From an uncultured Bacteroidales bacterium (GTDB taxonomy: Bacteria > Bacteroidota > Bacteroidia > Bacteroidales > WCHB1-69), in assembly GCA_934699095.1 (NCBI GenBank), contig CAKUVI010000007.1:1-64000 (forward strand): a stretch of 64,000 bases of DNA, in the 5' to 3' direction. The notes below the pieces were generated by a model. It did not search any database, was not told the origin of the DNA, and saw nothing but the letters and a program-made list of their open reading frames with translations. The translations under genes were made by a program, and so were the position numbers. Below are positions 17,090 through 25,333 of this stretch, piece by piece (position 1 is the first letter of the stretch; every line of letters starts with the position of its first letter).

Positions 17090-17220
17090 TTTTTATATTT
17101 AATCTTAAAATTTTTAAATATTACAAACTAACGGTGCCTGATAATCAGTCAGACAGCACAAACGCATAAATCCGTCAGTGACGAATTCATGTTAAAAAAA
17201 TTAAAGAGAGGAAAATAAGT

Positions 17221-17610
17221 CTATATTCTGATTTTCTTCAGGAAGAAAAGGAACTTTATTGGGGAAAACTCACCGGATTTGGTGTAGATGCATTCGGAGA
17301 GGAAGTGAATGTTGCGTCCGTTGAAGAGTTTTCCGGATTTGATGTATTGAAACGGGTTGTTGTCGGGGTTGGAGGTTCTTTTTGACGATTGTGAAGTCCT
17401 GGATGAGGATGTGGAGATGGTTTGTTCGCTGAAGTTTATAAGGCATTGTGCAGAGGAGAGGGTATAATCTTTGTTGGGCAGGTTGTCGGCGGAGATTTTT
17501 TCGGAGGAGGGTTGTGTGCAGGTGTGATGCACAGAGTTTTTCTCCGTTGAAGAAACGAGCGGAAAGAGGTAGAACAGTAGGGAAAGAAGAATGACAATGC
17601 GGTTCATCAT
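17221..17610 (-). CDS. Small secreted Ser/Thr-rich protein, unknown
   Basis: 129 aa. A signal peptide (about 1-21, MMNRIVILLSLLFYLFPLVSS) precedes a Ser/Thr-rich, partly low-complexity stretch (TISTSSSRTSQSSKRTSN) and a hydrophobic, basic C-terminus. Its ATG overlaps the amidase stop in ATGA, so it is likely co-translated with the amidase. Three Cys are present. No known domain is visible; it may be a rapidly evolving secreted peptide or a decayed gene. Confidence rests on the signal peptide and the coupled start. Confidence 0.55.
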   Translation of the reverse strand: MMNRIVILLSLLFYLFPLVSSTEKNSVHHTCTQPSSEKISADNLPNKDYTLSSAQCLINFSEQTISTSSSRTSQSSKRTSNPDNNPFQYIKSGKLFNGRNIHFLSECIYTKSGEFSPIKFLFFLKKIRI

Positions 17611-18794
17611 TTGATTTTTTTCAAAGCTTCAGAAACGGGTATTTTCTTGTCGTCTTCGAAGGCGATGATGAAGGCATCCGGGTATTTTTGTTGGACTTTT
17701 TTGAGGATTTCTTTAGCTTCCGAGAGGGATTTTTCGCTGCCGGCGGTGTATTTCCACAGGTTGTTCTCATGGAATCTGTTCACATTTGGTATGTTTTTGA
17801 AACGTGGGTCGGTGAGGGATATTTTTTCAGGAACGGCCATAAACTGCACCATGAACCTCACACCCGTTGGGTCGTTGAGTGTCGTTTTTTCCGGTTTCTC
17901 CGGTTTCTGATCATCTTTACCAGACTTGCTATCAGATATATGATCGTTGCTGTTATCATTTTTGTCTGTTATATTTTTGTTTGTATGTTCACCTGTGTTA
18001 ACGTCTGGGATATCAATTTTATTGCCTGTAATCTGTGTGTAATAAGAAGTGAAGGCTTGGAAGACAGCCTGGGCCACATTGTCTTTGTTTTTATCGTTGA
18101 GGAGATATTTTTCATCATTGGGGTTTGAGAGGAAGCCCATTTCTATGAGGATGCTTGGCATGGCCACTTTGTAGAGCACCCAGAAGCCGGCTTGTTTCAC
18201 GCCACGGTTCAGGAGTTTGGTGTTGTTGATGAGGTTTTTCTGCACCTTGTCGGCGAGGAGGATGGAGTTGTTGAGATAGGCGGAGGAGTAGAGAGAGAAC
18301 AGGATTGCGGCTTCCGGGGAGTTGGGGTTGAAGCCGTCGTAGTTGTTCTGGTAGTTGCTTTCCTTGAGCATGGCGGAGTTCTCGGCGCGGGCCACGGCCT
18401 GGTTGGCCTCTGATTTGTGTAATCCCATCACGTATGTCTCTATGCCGTTGGCGTTATGGTTGTCGTTGGCATTACAGTGGAATGATATGAAAAGGTCGGC
18501 ATGGTTGGAGTTGGCGATTTCGGCGCGGCGGTACAGTTCCACGAAGACGTCTGTCTTGCGGGTGTAGATGACCTTCACATTGGGGCAGTTCTCGCTTATC
18601 AACTTGCCGGTCTTCAAGGCGACGCTCAGGGTGACATCCTTTTCATTGGAGCTGGCTCCGTGGCAGCCGGGGTCTTTGCCGCCGTGGCCGGCGTCAATCA
18701 CCACTTTGAACGGCCTTGTTGTGCTCTGGGCCATCAGGCAGAACGGGGAAAAAAATATCAACAGATATACTAACAAGTTGATTTTTGAGTTCAT
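17607..18794 (-). CDS. N-acetylmuramoyl-L-alanine amidase (Amidase_3) with SPOR-like tail
   Basis: 395 aa. A signal peptide (about 1-23) leads to an Amidase_3 domain (about 30-255). Zinc ligands are His37 (VVIDAGHGGKDPG), Glu51 (SSNEKDVTL) and His106 (DLFISFHCNAND); the catalytic Glu is in ILIEMGFLSNPNDE. A charged Asp/Asn/Lys linker (about 262-310) connects to a C-terminal SPOR-like domain (about 312-395, VRFMVQFMAVPEKI) that should bind denuded peptidoglycan at the septum. It cleaves the stem peptide from muramic acid in the periplasm during cell separation. It heads a two-gene unit. Confidence 0.93.
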   Translation of the reverse strand: MNSKINLLVYLLIFFSPFCLMAQSTTRPFKVVIDAGHGGKDPGCHGASSNEKDVTLSVALKTGKLISENCPNVKVIYTRKTDVFVELYRRAEIANSNHADLFISFHCNANDNHNANGIETYVMGLHKSEANQAVARAENSAMLKESNYQNNYDGFNPNSPEAAILFSLYSSAYLNNSILLADKVQKNLINNTKLLNRGVKQAGFWVLYKVAMPSILIEMGFLSNPNDEKYLLNDKNKDNVAQAVFQAFTSYYTQITGNKIDIPDVNTGEHTNKNITDKNDNSNDHISDSKSGKDDQKPEKPEKTTLNDPTGVRFMVQFMAVPEKISLTDPRFKNIPNVNRFHENNLWKYTAGSEKSLSEAKEILKKVQQKYPDAFIIAFEDDKKIPVSEALKKIK

Positions 18795-18813
18795 TTCATT
18801 AAGATATTTTAAC

Positions 18814-18821
18814 TATTTTTG
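18814..18821 (+). promoter_or_regulatory. lptD promoter -7 element
   Basis: TATTTTTG followed by C matches TAnnTTTG, 48 nt before the lptD start. It lies inside the amidase leader, so the two divergent transcripts overlap by about 20 nt at their 5' ends. Confidence 0.5.
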
Positions 18822-18834
18822 CCGATTTTCGTGG

Positions 18835-18842
18835 CAAAGATA
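18835..18842 (-). promoter_or_regulatory. Amidase promoter -7 element
   Basis: TATCTTTG on the minus strand, 41 nt before the amidase ATG at 18794. It faces away from the lptD gene. Confidence 0.55.
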
Positions 18843-18868
18843 AAATAAAAGACTAAAGATTTTTTGTA

Positions 18869-21481
18869 TTGATTAAAAAAATATACACATTGGATTTTTC
18901 ATATTTCGGAAGACTGATTATATTGTTCATATTCAGTGTGTTATGTTTTTATGTCAATGCTCAGAAACCGGCATCGAGGAAGAATCGCAGAGCGGTGGTT
19001 GACACCACTGTGCATGGGATTGCCAATCCGATGTTGGCGGATTCTGTGCTGAAGACTGAGGAATCGCCCAAAAAGATATCTCCCAATGCCGTGACCTCCA
19101 TAGTCAAGTACAGTGCGAAGGATTCCGTGGTGCACGACCTTCAGCGCCGCTACACATACCTGTTCGGGGGGGCTGTTGCAAAATACGAGGACATGGAGCT
19201 GCGTGCCGACTACATTGAGATCGACTATAAAACCGGCGAGCTTTATGCCTGCGGCGTGGCCGACTCTAACGGCATTCTCCACGGCAACCCGGTGTTCATA
19301 CAGGCCGACGCCAACTATAAAGCCCGTGAAATAAAATTCAACTTCAACACAAAAAAAGGGAAGATATCCCATGTGATCACAACTCAGGACGACGGATATA
19401 TCCATGGTGAACAGGTCAAGAAGATGGGCGATGACGTGGCGTATATCAAAAAGGGCAAGTACACGACCTGCGAACTCATGGACCCTCACTATGAGATTGC
19501 CTTTTCTAAGGCCAAGTTCATCCAGCATGACAAAATCGTGATCGGACCGGCTTATCTCAGCTTTGCCAACATACCCACCCCATTGGCCATCCCGTTCGGC
19601 TTCTTCCCACTTGATGCCCAGCATAAGTCGGGACTTGTGATGCCCTCGTTCGGGCGCGCCGGCTCACTCGGCTTCTACCTGCAGGACCTCGGCTTCTACT
19701 TCGCCATCAACGACAATGTCGATCTACTGCTAGCCACCGACCTGTACACCCGCGGTAGCTGGGCAGTGAAAGCCAAATCAAACTATGTGTTCAAATACAA
19801 ATGCAACGGCGCCGTTGAATTAGCCTTCGCAAGAACACTCTCAGGCGACAGAATCGACACCGCCAACTTCAAGAGATCAAACAACTATAAGATTTACTGG
19901 GACCATAAGCAGGACTCTAAGTCGCACCCCACGACTAGGTTCAACGCCCATATCGACATACAGAGCTCCAACTACGCCAAGTATAACATGACTTCCGCAA
20001 AGGACTACCTCTCCAATCAATTCACTTCCAGTGTCAACTTTTCAACCTCTGCCGGAAACATATTCTTCTTCGATGCCACCGTGTCGTATTCACAGAACAC
20101 GGGCAACAAGACGGTCAACATGAAGCTCCCGAATATCAACATGTCGGTGGCGCAGTTTTATCCATTCAGAAAGAAAAACAAGGTCGGTGCACTGAAATGG
20201 TATGACAATATCTCCATGAAATGGTCCTCCCAACTCATCGGGCAGGTGAACACTTACGATTCGTTGATCCTGAAGCCCCAGACTTGGAGGGATTTTGAGA
20301 CAGGCATGATGCACACCATACCATTGACAATACCGATAAAAATAGCCAAGACCATCAACTGGAACACATCTGTGACGTTTACCGAGAAGTGGTATTTGCA
20401 GCATTATGAAAGGGGCATGGTATGGGATACGGCCGTGTCGGAGACACCGCAGGTTTTCCAGTACTTCAAGAGAAAGTTCGGCGCAGTGCACGACATCCGT
20501 CTCTCGTCAGACCTCACCACCAAGGTTTATTTCATGTACACATTCAAGAAGGGAGGATTGAGTGCCATACGCCACATAGTCACTCCGACGCTGAACTTCA
20601 CATTCCAGCCGCTGTTGAACGGACGTTCGAACGCCTCGTATGTGAACCCGCAGACCGGTGAGATTGTGGAGTACTCATATTACGATAACTCAATATTCGG
20701 AAACTCCACCAAAAAGATGACAGCCCGCGCTCAGGTCTCATTCGGCAACAACTTGGAAATCAAGGTCCGTTCCAAGAAAGACACCATAACAGGCACAAAG
20801 AAGATACCGTTGATTGACAACTTCAACATTTCGATGTATTACGACTTCGCGGCCGACTCCATGAGATGGTCGCCGCTGACCATGTCGGGACGCAGCACCC
20901 TGTTCAGACAACTCTACCTTACCTACAGCTTCGTGTTTGATCCCTACAGCATTAACAGTGAAGGCCGGAGGGTGAATGTGACGGAATGGAAGGCTAATCA
21001 TCGTTTGTTGCGTTACTCTTCAGGTACTTACAGTATCTCTTTGAACTATAAAATCGACCAAAACACATTCAAGTCCAAGGATGAAGAACGGCAGAAAAAG
21101 CGCCTGCCGTGGTCGCTCACCTTCAACTATACATTCACATACGGCATCAACGACAACTACGACTATTACCGTCCTATCTATTGGGGACAGGACCTCAAGC
21201 CATACAAGCATAACATGGTGCACACTTTGAATGTGACAGGTGATGTGAATGTGACAAAAAAATGGAAGGTGTCATTCACAACCGGATATGACTTCGTGCA
21301 GAAATCTCTCTCATATACATCTATCGACATCTATCGCGACATGCACTGCTGGGAGATGGGCTTCAACTGGATACCTGTCGGAGCAAGACGCGGTTTCAAC
21401 TTCACCATCAACGTGAAATCCGCAACCCTCAAAGACGTTCTCAAACTCACCGTTCCTTACGATTTCAGAACTAATTTATAG
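18869..21481 (+). CDS. lptD: Lipopolysaccharide-assembly barrel protein LptD-like
   Basis: 870 aa with a TTG start at 18869 (a second in-frame TTG is at 18890); no ATG precedes the signal peptide, which ends FYVNAQ near residue 32. Residues about 80-220 form an OstA/LptA-like beta-taco domain (YLFGGAVAKYEDMELRADY, IDYKTGELYACGVAD, DDGYIHGEQVKKMGDDVAY). The rest is a large beta-barrel with IPTPLAIPFGFFPLDAQHKSG, a signature of the Bacteroidetes LptD family. It inserts lipopolysaccharide into the outer leaflet. Length is normal. The family is confident; the symbol is by family membership. Confidence 0.9.
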   Translation: MIKKIYTLDFSYFGRLIILFIFSVLCFYVNAQKPASRKNRRAVVDTTVHGIANPMLADSVLKTEESPKKISPNAVTSIVKYSAKDSVVHDLQRRYTYLFGGAVAKYEDMELRADYIEIDYKTGELYACGVADSNGILHGNPVFIQADANYKAREIKFNFNTKKGKISHVITTQDDGYIHGEQVKKMGDDVAYIKKGKYTTCELMDPHYEIAFSKAKFIQHDKIVIGPAYLSFANIPTPLAIPFGFFPLDAQHKSGLVMPSFGRAGSLGFYLQDLGFYFAINDNVDLLLATDLYTRGSWAVKAKSNYVFKYKCNGAVELAFARTLSGDRIDTANFKRSNNYKIYWDHKQDSKSHPTTRFNAHIDIQSSNYAKYNMTSAKDYLSNQFTSSVNFSTSAGNIFFFDATVSYSQNTGNKTVNMKLPNINMSVAQFYPFRKKNKVGALKWYDNISMKWSSQLIGQVNTYDSLILKPQTWRDFETGMMHTIPLTIPIKIAKTINWNTSVTFTEKWYLQHYERGMVWDTAVSETPQVFQYFKRKFGAVHDIRLSSDLTTKVYFMYTFKKGGLSAIRHIVTPTLNFTFQPLLNGRSNASYVNPQTGEIVEYSYYDNSIFGNSTKKMTARAQVSFGNNLEIKVRSKKDTITGTKKIPLIDNFNISMYYDFAADSMRWSPLTMSGRSTLFRQLYLTYSFVFDPYSINSEGRRVNVTEWKANHRLLRYSSGTYSISLNYKIDQNTFKSKDEERQKKRLPWSLTFNYTFTYGINDNYDYYRPIYWGQDLKPYKHNMVHTLNVTGDVNVTKKWKVSFTTGYDFVQKSLSYTSIDIYRDMHCWEMGFNWIPVGARRGFNFTINVKSATLKDVLKLTVPYDFRTNL

Positions 21482-21522
21482 TTGATTAGAAGTGAATCGT
21501 GAGGTGCTTGGGGTGGGGACGC

Positions 21523-21554
21523 TTCCGTTTCAGCCCTGATTTTTTCCGTTTCAG
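21523..21554 (+). promoter_or_regulatory. Exact 11-bp direct repeat with 21-bp period, candidate LytTR operator
   Basis: TTCCGTTTCAG occurs at 21523-21533 and again at 21544-21554, 21 bp start to start with a 10-bp spacer. LytTR-type regulators bind pairs of about 9-bp direct repeats spaced two helical turns apart, just upstream of the core promoter. The repeat lies 35-66 bp upstream of the candidate tolC -7 element, and a LytTR regulator is encoded at 29049-29819 at the end of the same cluster. Confidence 0.5.
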
Positions 21555-21564
21555 ATCTTTTCAT

Positions 21565-21596
21565 TATCATCACATGATGATACAATCCTATTTTCG
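21565..21596 (+). promoter_or_regulatory. Perfect palindrome and near-consensus -7 before tolC
   Basis: TATCATCA-CA-TGATGATA at 21565-21582 is a perfect inverted repeat with 8-bp arms, the form of a dimeric repressor operator. It is followed by TATTTTCG at 21589-21596, one base off TAnnTTTG, 29 nt before the tolC ATG. The palindrome would occupy the -33 to -7 spacer. Confidence 0.5.
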
Positions 21597-21625
21597 CGGC
21601 CTGAATCAAAGAAGATAAAGGCAAG

Positions 21626-23089
21626 ATGAAAAGATTGAATGTGACAATTTTGATGGCGTTGATTTTTGCGGTTCCTTACGCACAAGGGCAGCAGACCTTG
21701 AGTTTGGAGGATTGCCGCAGGCTTGCCGCCGAGTCCAACAACAAGTTGAAAATAGCAGAGGAGAAGGTTGAAGAGACGGAGGCCTTGAAAGGGGCGGCAA
21801 TCGCTAACTTTTTCCCGAAAATCACTGCGAACGGGACTTATAACTGGAATCAGAAAAGCATTGCCCTGCTCAGTGATGAGCAGAAGTATTCCATCAACAA
21901 TATGGGAACCACGATGATGGAGTCTTACAACACTTCTGTTGAGGATTTGGCGGAAAGGCTCTCGCAGGTTGATCCACGAATCGGACAGGCTCTGTTGGAT
22001 GCTTACGGTTCAGTGAGTCCTGAAGGAATGCTGAACGACATGGGGCATCAGATCACCGATGCCTTCGATATAGATATGACTCACGTCTTTGCGGGCGCCG
22101 TAACAGTCTCTGAGCCTGTCTATATGGGTGGTAAGATCCGTGCCATGTACCAGCTCGCCAAACTGTCGAACGAGGCTGCGCGGCTCCAGGTTGACAAGCA
22201 GAAGGAGGAATTGATGATCAAGGTTGACGAGGCATACTGGCGGGTGGTCTCCCTGCAGCACAAGCAGGAGTTGGCACGGCAGTACTGCTCCCTGCTTGAC
22301 ACGTTGAGTCACGATGTGGATGTGATGCTGGAGGAGGGGGTGGCCACGCCGAGTGACGTCACCAAGGTGCGGGTTAAGCTCAACGAGGCGCAGATGAGTC
22401 TTGCCAAGGTTGAAAATGGACTCGCCCTCTCGAAAATGGCCCTTTATCAGCTATGTGGCCTTGACCTTCTCGGCGATTATCGCATCACGGAGGACAACAC
22501 CATACGGTCGCTCCAGCCTGAGGCAGCGCTCGACATGCAACAGGTGTGGGACAAAAGAACCGAGATCAAGTTGTTGGAGCTCGGTGACAGGTTGGCCCGT
22601 ACAAATGTGCGTATCGCAACCTCCGGACTGCTTCCGAATGTGGCTGTCAGCGGATCCTATGTGGTAAGCAACCCCAACCTTTTCAACGGCTACCAGAACA
22701 AATTCGGCGGTATGTTCACTGCCGGAGTGGTGGTCAACATACCTATCTGCCATGTCGATGACATATATGCGGTTAAAGCTGCCAAGCATCGCCGCAATCA
22801 GGTGCAATATGAGTTGGAGGAGGCCAAAGACATGATAGAGCTTCAGGTCAACAAGTTGAACTACGAGTTGGAGGTGGCCAACAAAAAGTTAGTGCAGGCG
22901 CAGAGCAATTTGGAAAACGCCGAGGAGAATCTCCGTTTGGCAGACGAATCATTCGATGCGGGTGTTATCAGCAGCAGCGACTTGATGGCCGCTCAGACAG
23001 CATGGCTCAGCGCCAAGTCGGAAGTGGTGGATGCGGAAATAGAAACCAGGATGGACTACCTCTATCTCCAGCAGGCTTTGGGCAGATAA
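21626..23089 (+). CDS. TolC-family outer-membrane efflux protein
   Basis: 487 aa. A signal peptide (about 1-22) precedes two OEP repeats (about 28-235 and 290-480) with long coiled-coil helices such as LSLEDCRRLAAESNNKLKIAEEKVEE and YELEVANKKLVQAQSNLENA, the C-terminal one ending DAGVISSSDLMAAQTAWLSAKSE. It forms the trimeric outer-membrane channel of the export system encoded directly downstream (HlyD at 48 nt, then two ABC-2 permeases). The substrate cannot be told from sequence. Confidence 0.95.
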   Translation: MKRLNVTILMALIFAVPYAQGQQTLSLEDCRRLAAESNNKLKIAEEKVEETEALKGAAIANFFPKITANGTYNWNQKSIALLSDEQKYSINNMGTTMMESYNTSVEDLAERLSQVDPRIGQALLDAYGSVSPEGMLNDMGHQITDAFDIDMTHVFAGAVTVSEPVYMGGKIRAMYQLAKLSNEAARLQVDKQKEELMIKVDEAYWRVVSLQHKQELARQYCSLLDTLSHDVDVMLEEGVATPSDVTKVRVKLNEAQMSLAKVENGLALSKMALYQLCGLDLLGDYRITEDNTIRSLQPEAALDMQQVWDKRTEIKLLELGDRLARTNVRIATSGLLPNVAVSGSYVVSNPNLFNGYQNKFGGMFTAGVVVNIPICHVDDIYAVKAAKHRRNQVQYELEEAKDMIELQVNKLNYELEVANKKLVQAQSNLENAEENLRLADESFDAGVISSSDLMAAQTAWLSAKSEVVDAEIETRMDYLYLQQALGR

Positions 23090-23137
23090 TAGGAAATACC
23101 CTTTATTAACAAGCAAATAATCAAGTATATAAAGAAT

Positions 23138-24124
23138 ATGGAAACGACGAAACGAAATTTATGGATTGGTATAGGAGTGGTGATTGCCGTGGTGGCCATT
23201 GTCGCCCTGATTGGAATCATCGCCCTGCGTCCGGAACCGGAGTTGCTGACTGGCGAGGTGGAGGCCAACGAATACAGGGTCTCAAACAAGGTTCCAGGGC
23301 GTGTAGATACGTTTTATGTGCATGAGTCACAACAGGTGAAGGCAGGCGACACGTTGGTATATATTAGCAGTCCGGAGGTGGACGCAAAGTTGACTCAGGC
23401 CAAGGCGGCGCGTGCGGCAGCCAGTGCCCAGAGCAGCAAGGCCGCCAACGGGGCGCGCCAGCAACAGGTCGCATCAGCGTACGAGATGTGGCAGAAGGCC
23501 AAGGCCGGTGTGGAGATCGCCAAGAAGTCGTACGACCGGGTGAAGGCGCTGTATGACAAGAATGTGGTTTCGGCGCAGAAGCGAGACGAAGCGGAGGCGC
23601 AATACAAGGCCGCTGTGGCTACCGCCAACGCCGCGAAGGAACAGTACGACATGGCTTGCGAGGGGGCGCAGCGCGAGGACAAGATGGCCGCCAACGCCTT
23701 GGTTATGCAGGCCTCGGGAGCCGTCTCTGAGGTGGAGGCATACATCAACGACCGCTTCCTTGTGGCCCCGTGCGACGGCGAAGTGGCTGAGATATACCCC
23801 AAGCGCTCCGAACTCGTCGGCACAGGCTCGCCAGTGATGTCCATCCTCGACATGAGCGAGGTGTGGTTCACCTTCAGCGTGCGCGAGGATCTGCTCCATG
23901 GACTGTCCGTAGGGCAGGAGGTGGAAGTGAAAATCCCGGCTTTGGGCGAGCAGACCTACAAGGCGAAGGTCACTACGATCAGGGCCATGGCATCCTACGC
24001 CACATGGCGCGCCACCAAGACCAACGGCCAATACGACGTGAAGAGCTTCGATGTGAAAATTGTGCCTGTAGGTAAAATACCGGGCTTGCGGCCAGGCATG
24101 ACAGTCATCCTCCAGCAACGCTAA
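23138..24124 (+). CDS. HlyD/EmrA-type membrane-fusion (adaptor) protein
   Basis: 328 aa. One N-terminal transmembrane helix (about 9-29) is followed by a biotinyl-lipoyl-like half-motif (VSNKVPGRVDTFYVHESQQVKAGDTLVYI, about 50-75), an Ala/Lys/Gln-rich helical hairpin (about 80-205), the second lipoyl half (FLVAPCDGEVAEIYPKRSE) and a beta-barrel domain ending GKIPGLRPGMTVILQQR. It bridges the inner-membrane permeases to the TolC channel. The hairpin region has visibly higher GC than the flanking chromosome. Confidence 0.94.
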   Translation: METTKRNLWIGIGVVIAVVAIVALIGIIALRPEPELLTGEVEANEYRVSNKVPGRVDTFYVHESQQVKAGDTLVYISSPEVDAKLTQAKAARAAASAQSSKAANGARQQQVASAYEMWQKAKAGVEIAKKSYDRVKALYDKNVVSAQKRDEAEAQYKAAVATANAAKEQYDMACEGAQREDKMAANALVMQASGAVSEVEAYINDRFLVAPCDGEVAEIYPKRSELVGTGSPVMSILDMSEVWFTFSVREDLLHGLSVGQEVEVKIPALGEQTYKAKVTTIRAMASYATWRATKTNGQYDVKSFDVKIVPVGKIPGLRPGMTVILQQR

Positions 24125-24142
24125 CCGTAATACCACAGCATC

Positions 24143-25312
24143 ATGTTGAAGAGAATGGTAAACTCACTCGGACGGGAACTGCAGATGCTGCGCCAGCATC
24201 CACGCTACCTGATTCTCCTGACTGTCGGGATCCTGTTTAGCTATGTCTTTTTCCTGACCTTCATGCACGAGGGCCAGCCGGAGAACCTGCCAATCGCGGT
24301 GGTCGATCACGACGGTAGTTATCTGTCGCGCCGGCTCTGTCACGAGCTGAACGCCACGCAGGGGGTTGCTGTGGTGGCCGTTTACGACACGCACCGGGAG
24401 GCACGCGAAGCAATGCAACGGCAGGAGATATTCGCCTTCCTTGAAATCCCCGCCGGCACATACTCGTCGATGCTCGACTTCAAGGCCCCGCACATCGCCC
24501 TCTACAGCAACAACGCCTACCTGCTGTCAGGTACCCTGAGTTACAAGACTCTCAGCACCATCGGGAAATTGGCCTCTGCGGCCGTACAACGCGAGGTTCT
24601 GCGTAAGAAGGGCATGTCAGAGGCACGTATTATGGGTATGCTGCAGCCCGTGGAAATCGATGCGCACCTCATAAGCAACCCCTGGGGAAGCTATCTGCCG
24701 TACGTGCTCACAACTATGTTGCCAGGCATCATCGGAGTGATGGTACTCCTATTCACCATATATATGATAACCAATGAGTTGAAACACAACACTTACCATA
24801 TCTGGTTGGAAACGGCAAACGGTGATATTCTCAGCGCTTTGCTTGGGAAACTGCTGCCTTACACACTTTGGTTCACTTTGTTGGGCATTGTGGGGAACAT
24901 CGTGATGTTCGGGTTCTGTCATTTTGTGTGCCAGGGGAGCTTCCTTGCCCTGTCGGTCACCCTGTTCCTGTTCGTCCTTGCCATGCAGGCCATGGGTGTT
25001 TTCATAGCAGGGCTCATTCCAAACCAGCACCTGGCCGTCAGCGTGGGCGGCATCTACGGCATGCTTTCCTTTTCCATGGCCGGATTCTCCTATCCTGTTG
25101 ACAGTATGCCGCCCGCACTACAGGCCCTCAGCTATATCTTCCCTTTGCGTCACCACTATCTCTCTTATGCCAAGATAGCCCTTTTCGGTAGCACCTTTAC
25201 CGATTATTGGCCACATCTTTGTCTGTTGCTGCTATTTCTCGTTCCCGGATTGGCAGGAGGTTTGTTGCTTGTTCGAAAGAGTGTTGCCGATAGTTGTCAA
25301 TCGTCTTTGTAA
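24143..25312 (+). CDS. ABC-2 type transporter permease (first of two)
   Basis: 389 aa. The first helix (about 24-41) is followed by a large periplasmic domain starting NLPIAVVDHDGSYLSRRL, then five C-terminal helices (about 185-380) with ITNELKHNTYHIWLETANGDI at the first loop. This is the ABC2_membrane_3 (YhhJ/YbhS/YbhR) layout of permeases exporting drugs or lipids. There is no Walker A or signature motif, so it needs a separate ATPase. It starts 18 nt after the hlyD gene. Confidence 0.92.
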   Translation: MLKRMVNSLGRELQMLRQHPRYLILLTVGILFSYVFFLTFMHEGQPENLPIAVVDHDGSYLSRRLCHELNATQGVAVVAVYDTHREAREAMQRQEIFAFLEIPAGTYSSMLDFKAPHIALYSNNAYLLSGTLSYKTLSTIGKLASAAVQREVLRKKGMSEARIMGMLQPVEIDAHLISNPWGSYLPYVLTTMLPGIIGVMVLLFTIYMITNELKHNTYHIWLETANGDILSALLGKLLPYTLWFTLLGIVGNIVMFGFCHFVCQGSFLALSVTLFLFVLAMQAMGVFIAGLIPNQHLAVSVGGIYGMLSFSMAGFSYPVDSMPPALQALSYIFPLRHHYLSYAKIALFGSTFTDYWPHLCLLLLFLVPGLAGGLLLVRKSVADSCQSSL

Positions 25313-25333
25313 AACAATGATATACAAGAGATT

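Noticed and set aside
17090..17220. tRNA or riboswitch in the 131-nt gap
   Set aside because: Only a small CGTCAGTGACG palindrome is present; no cloverleaf or known riboswitch pattern.
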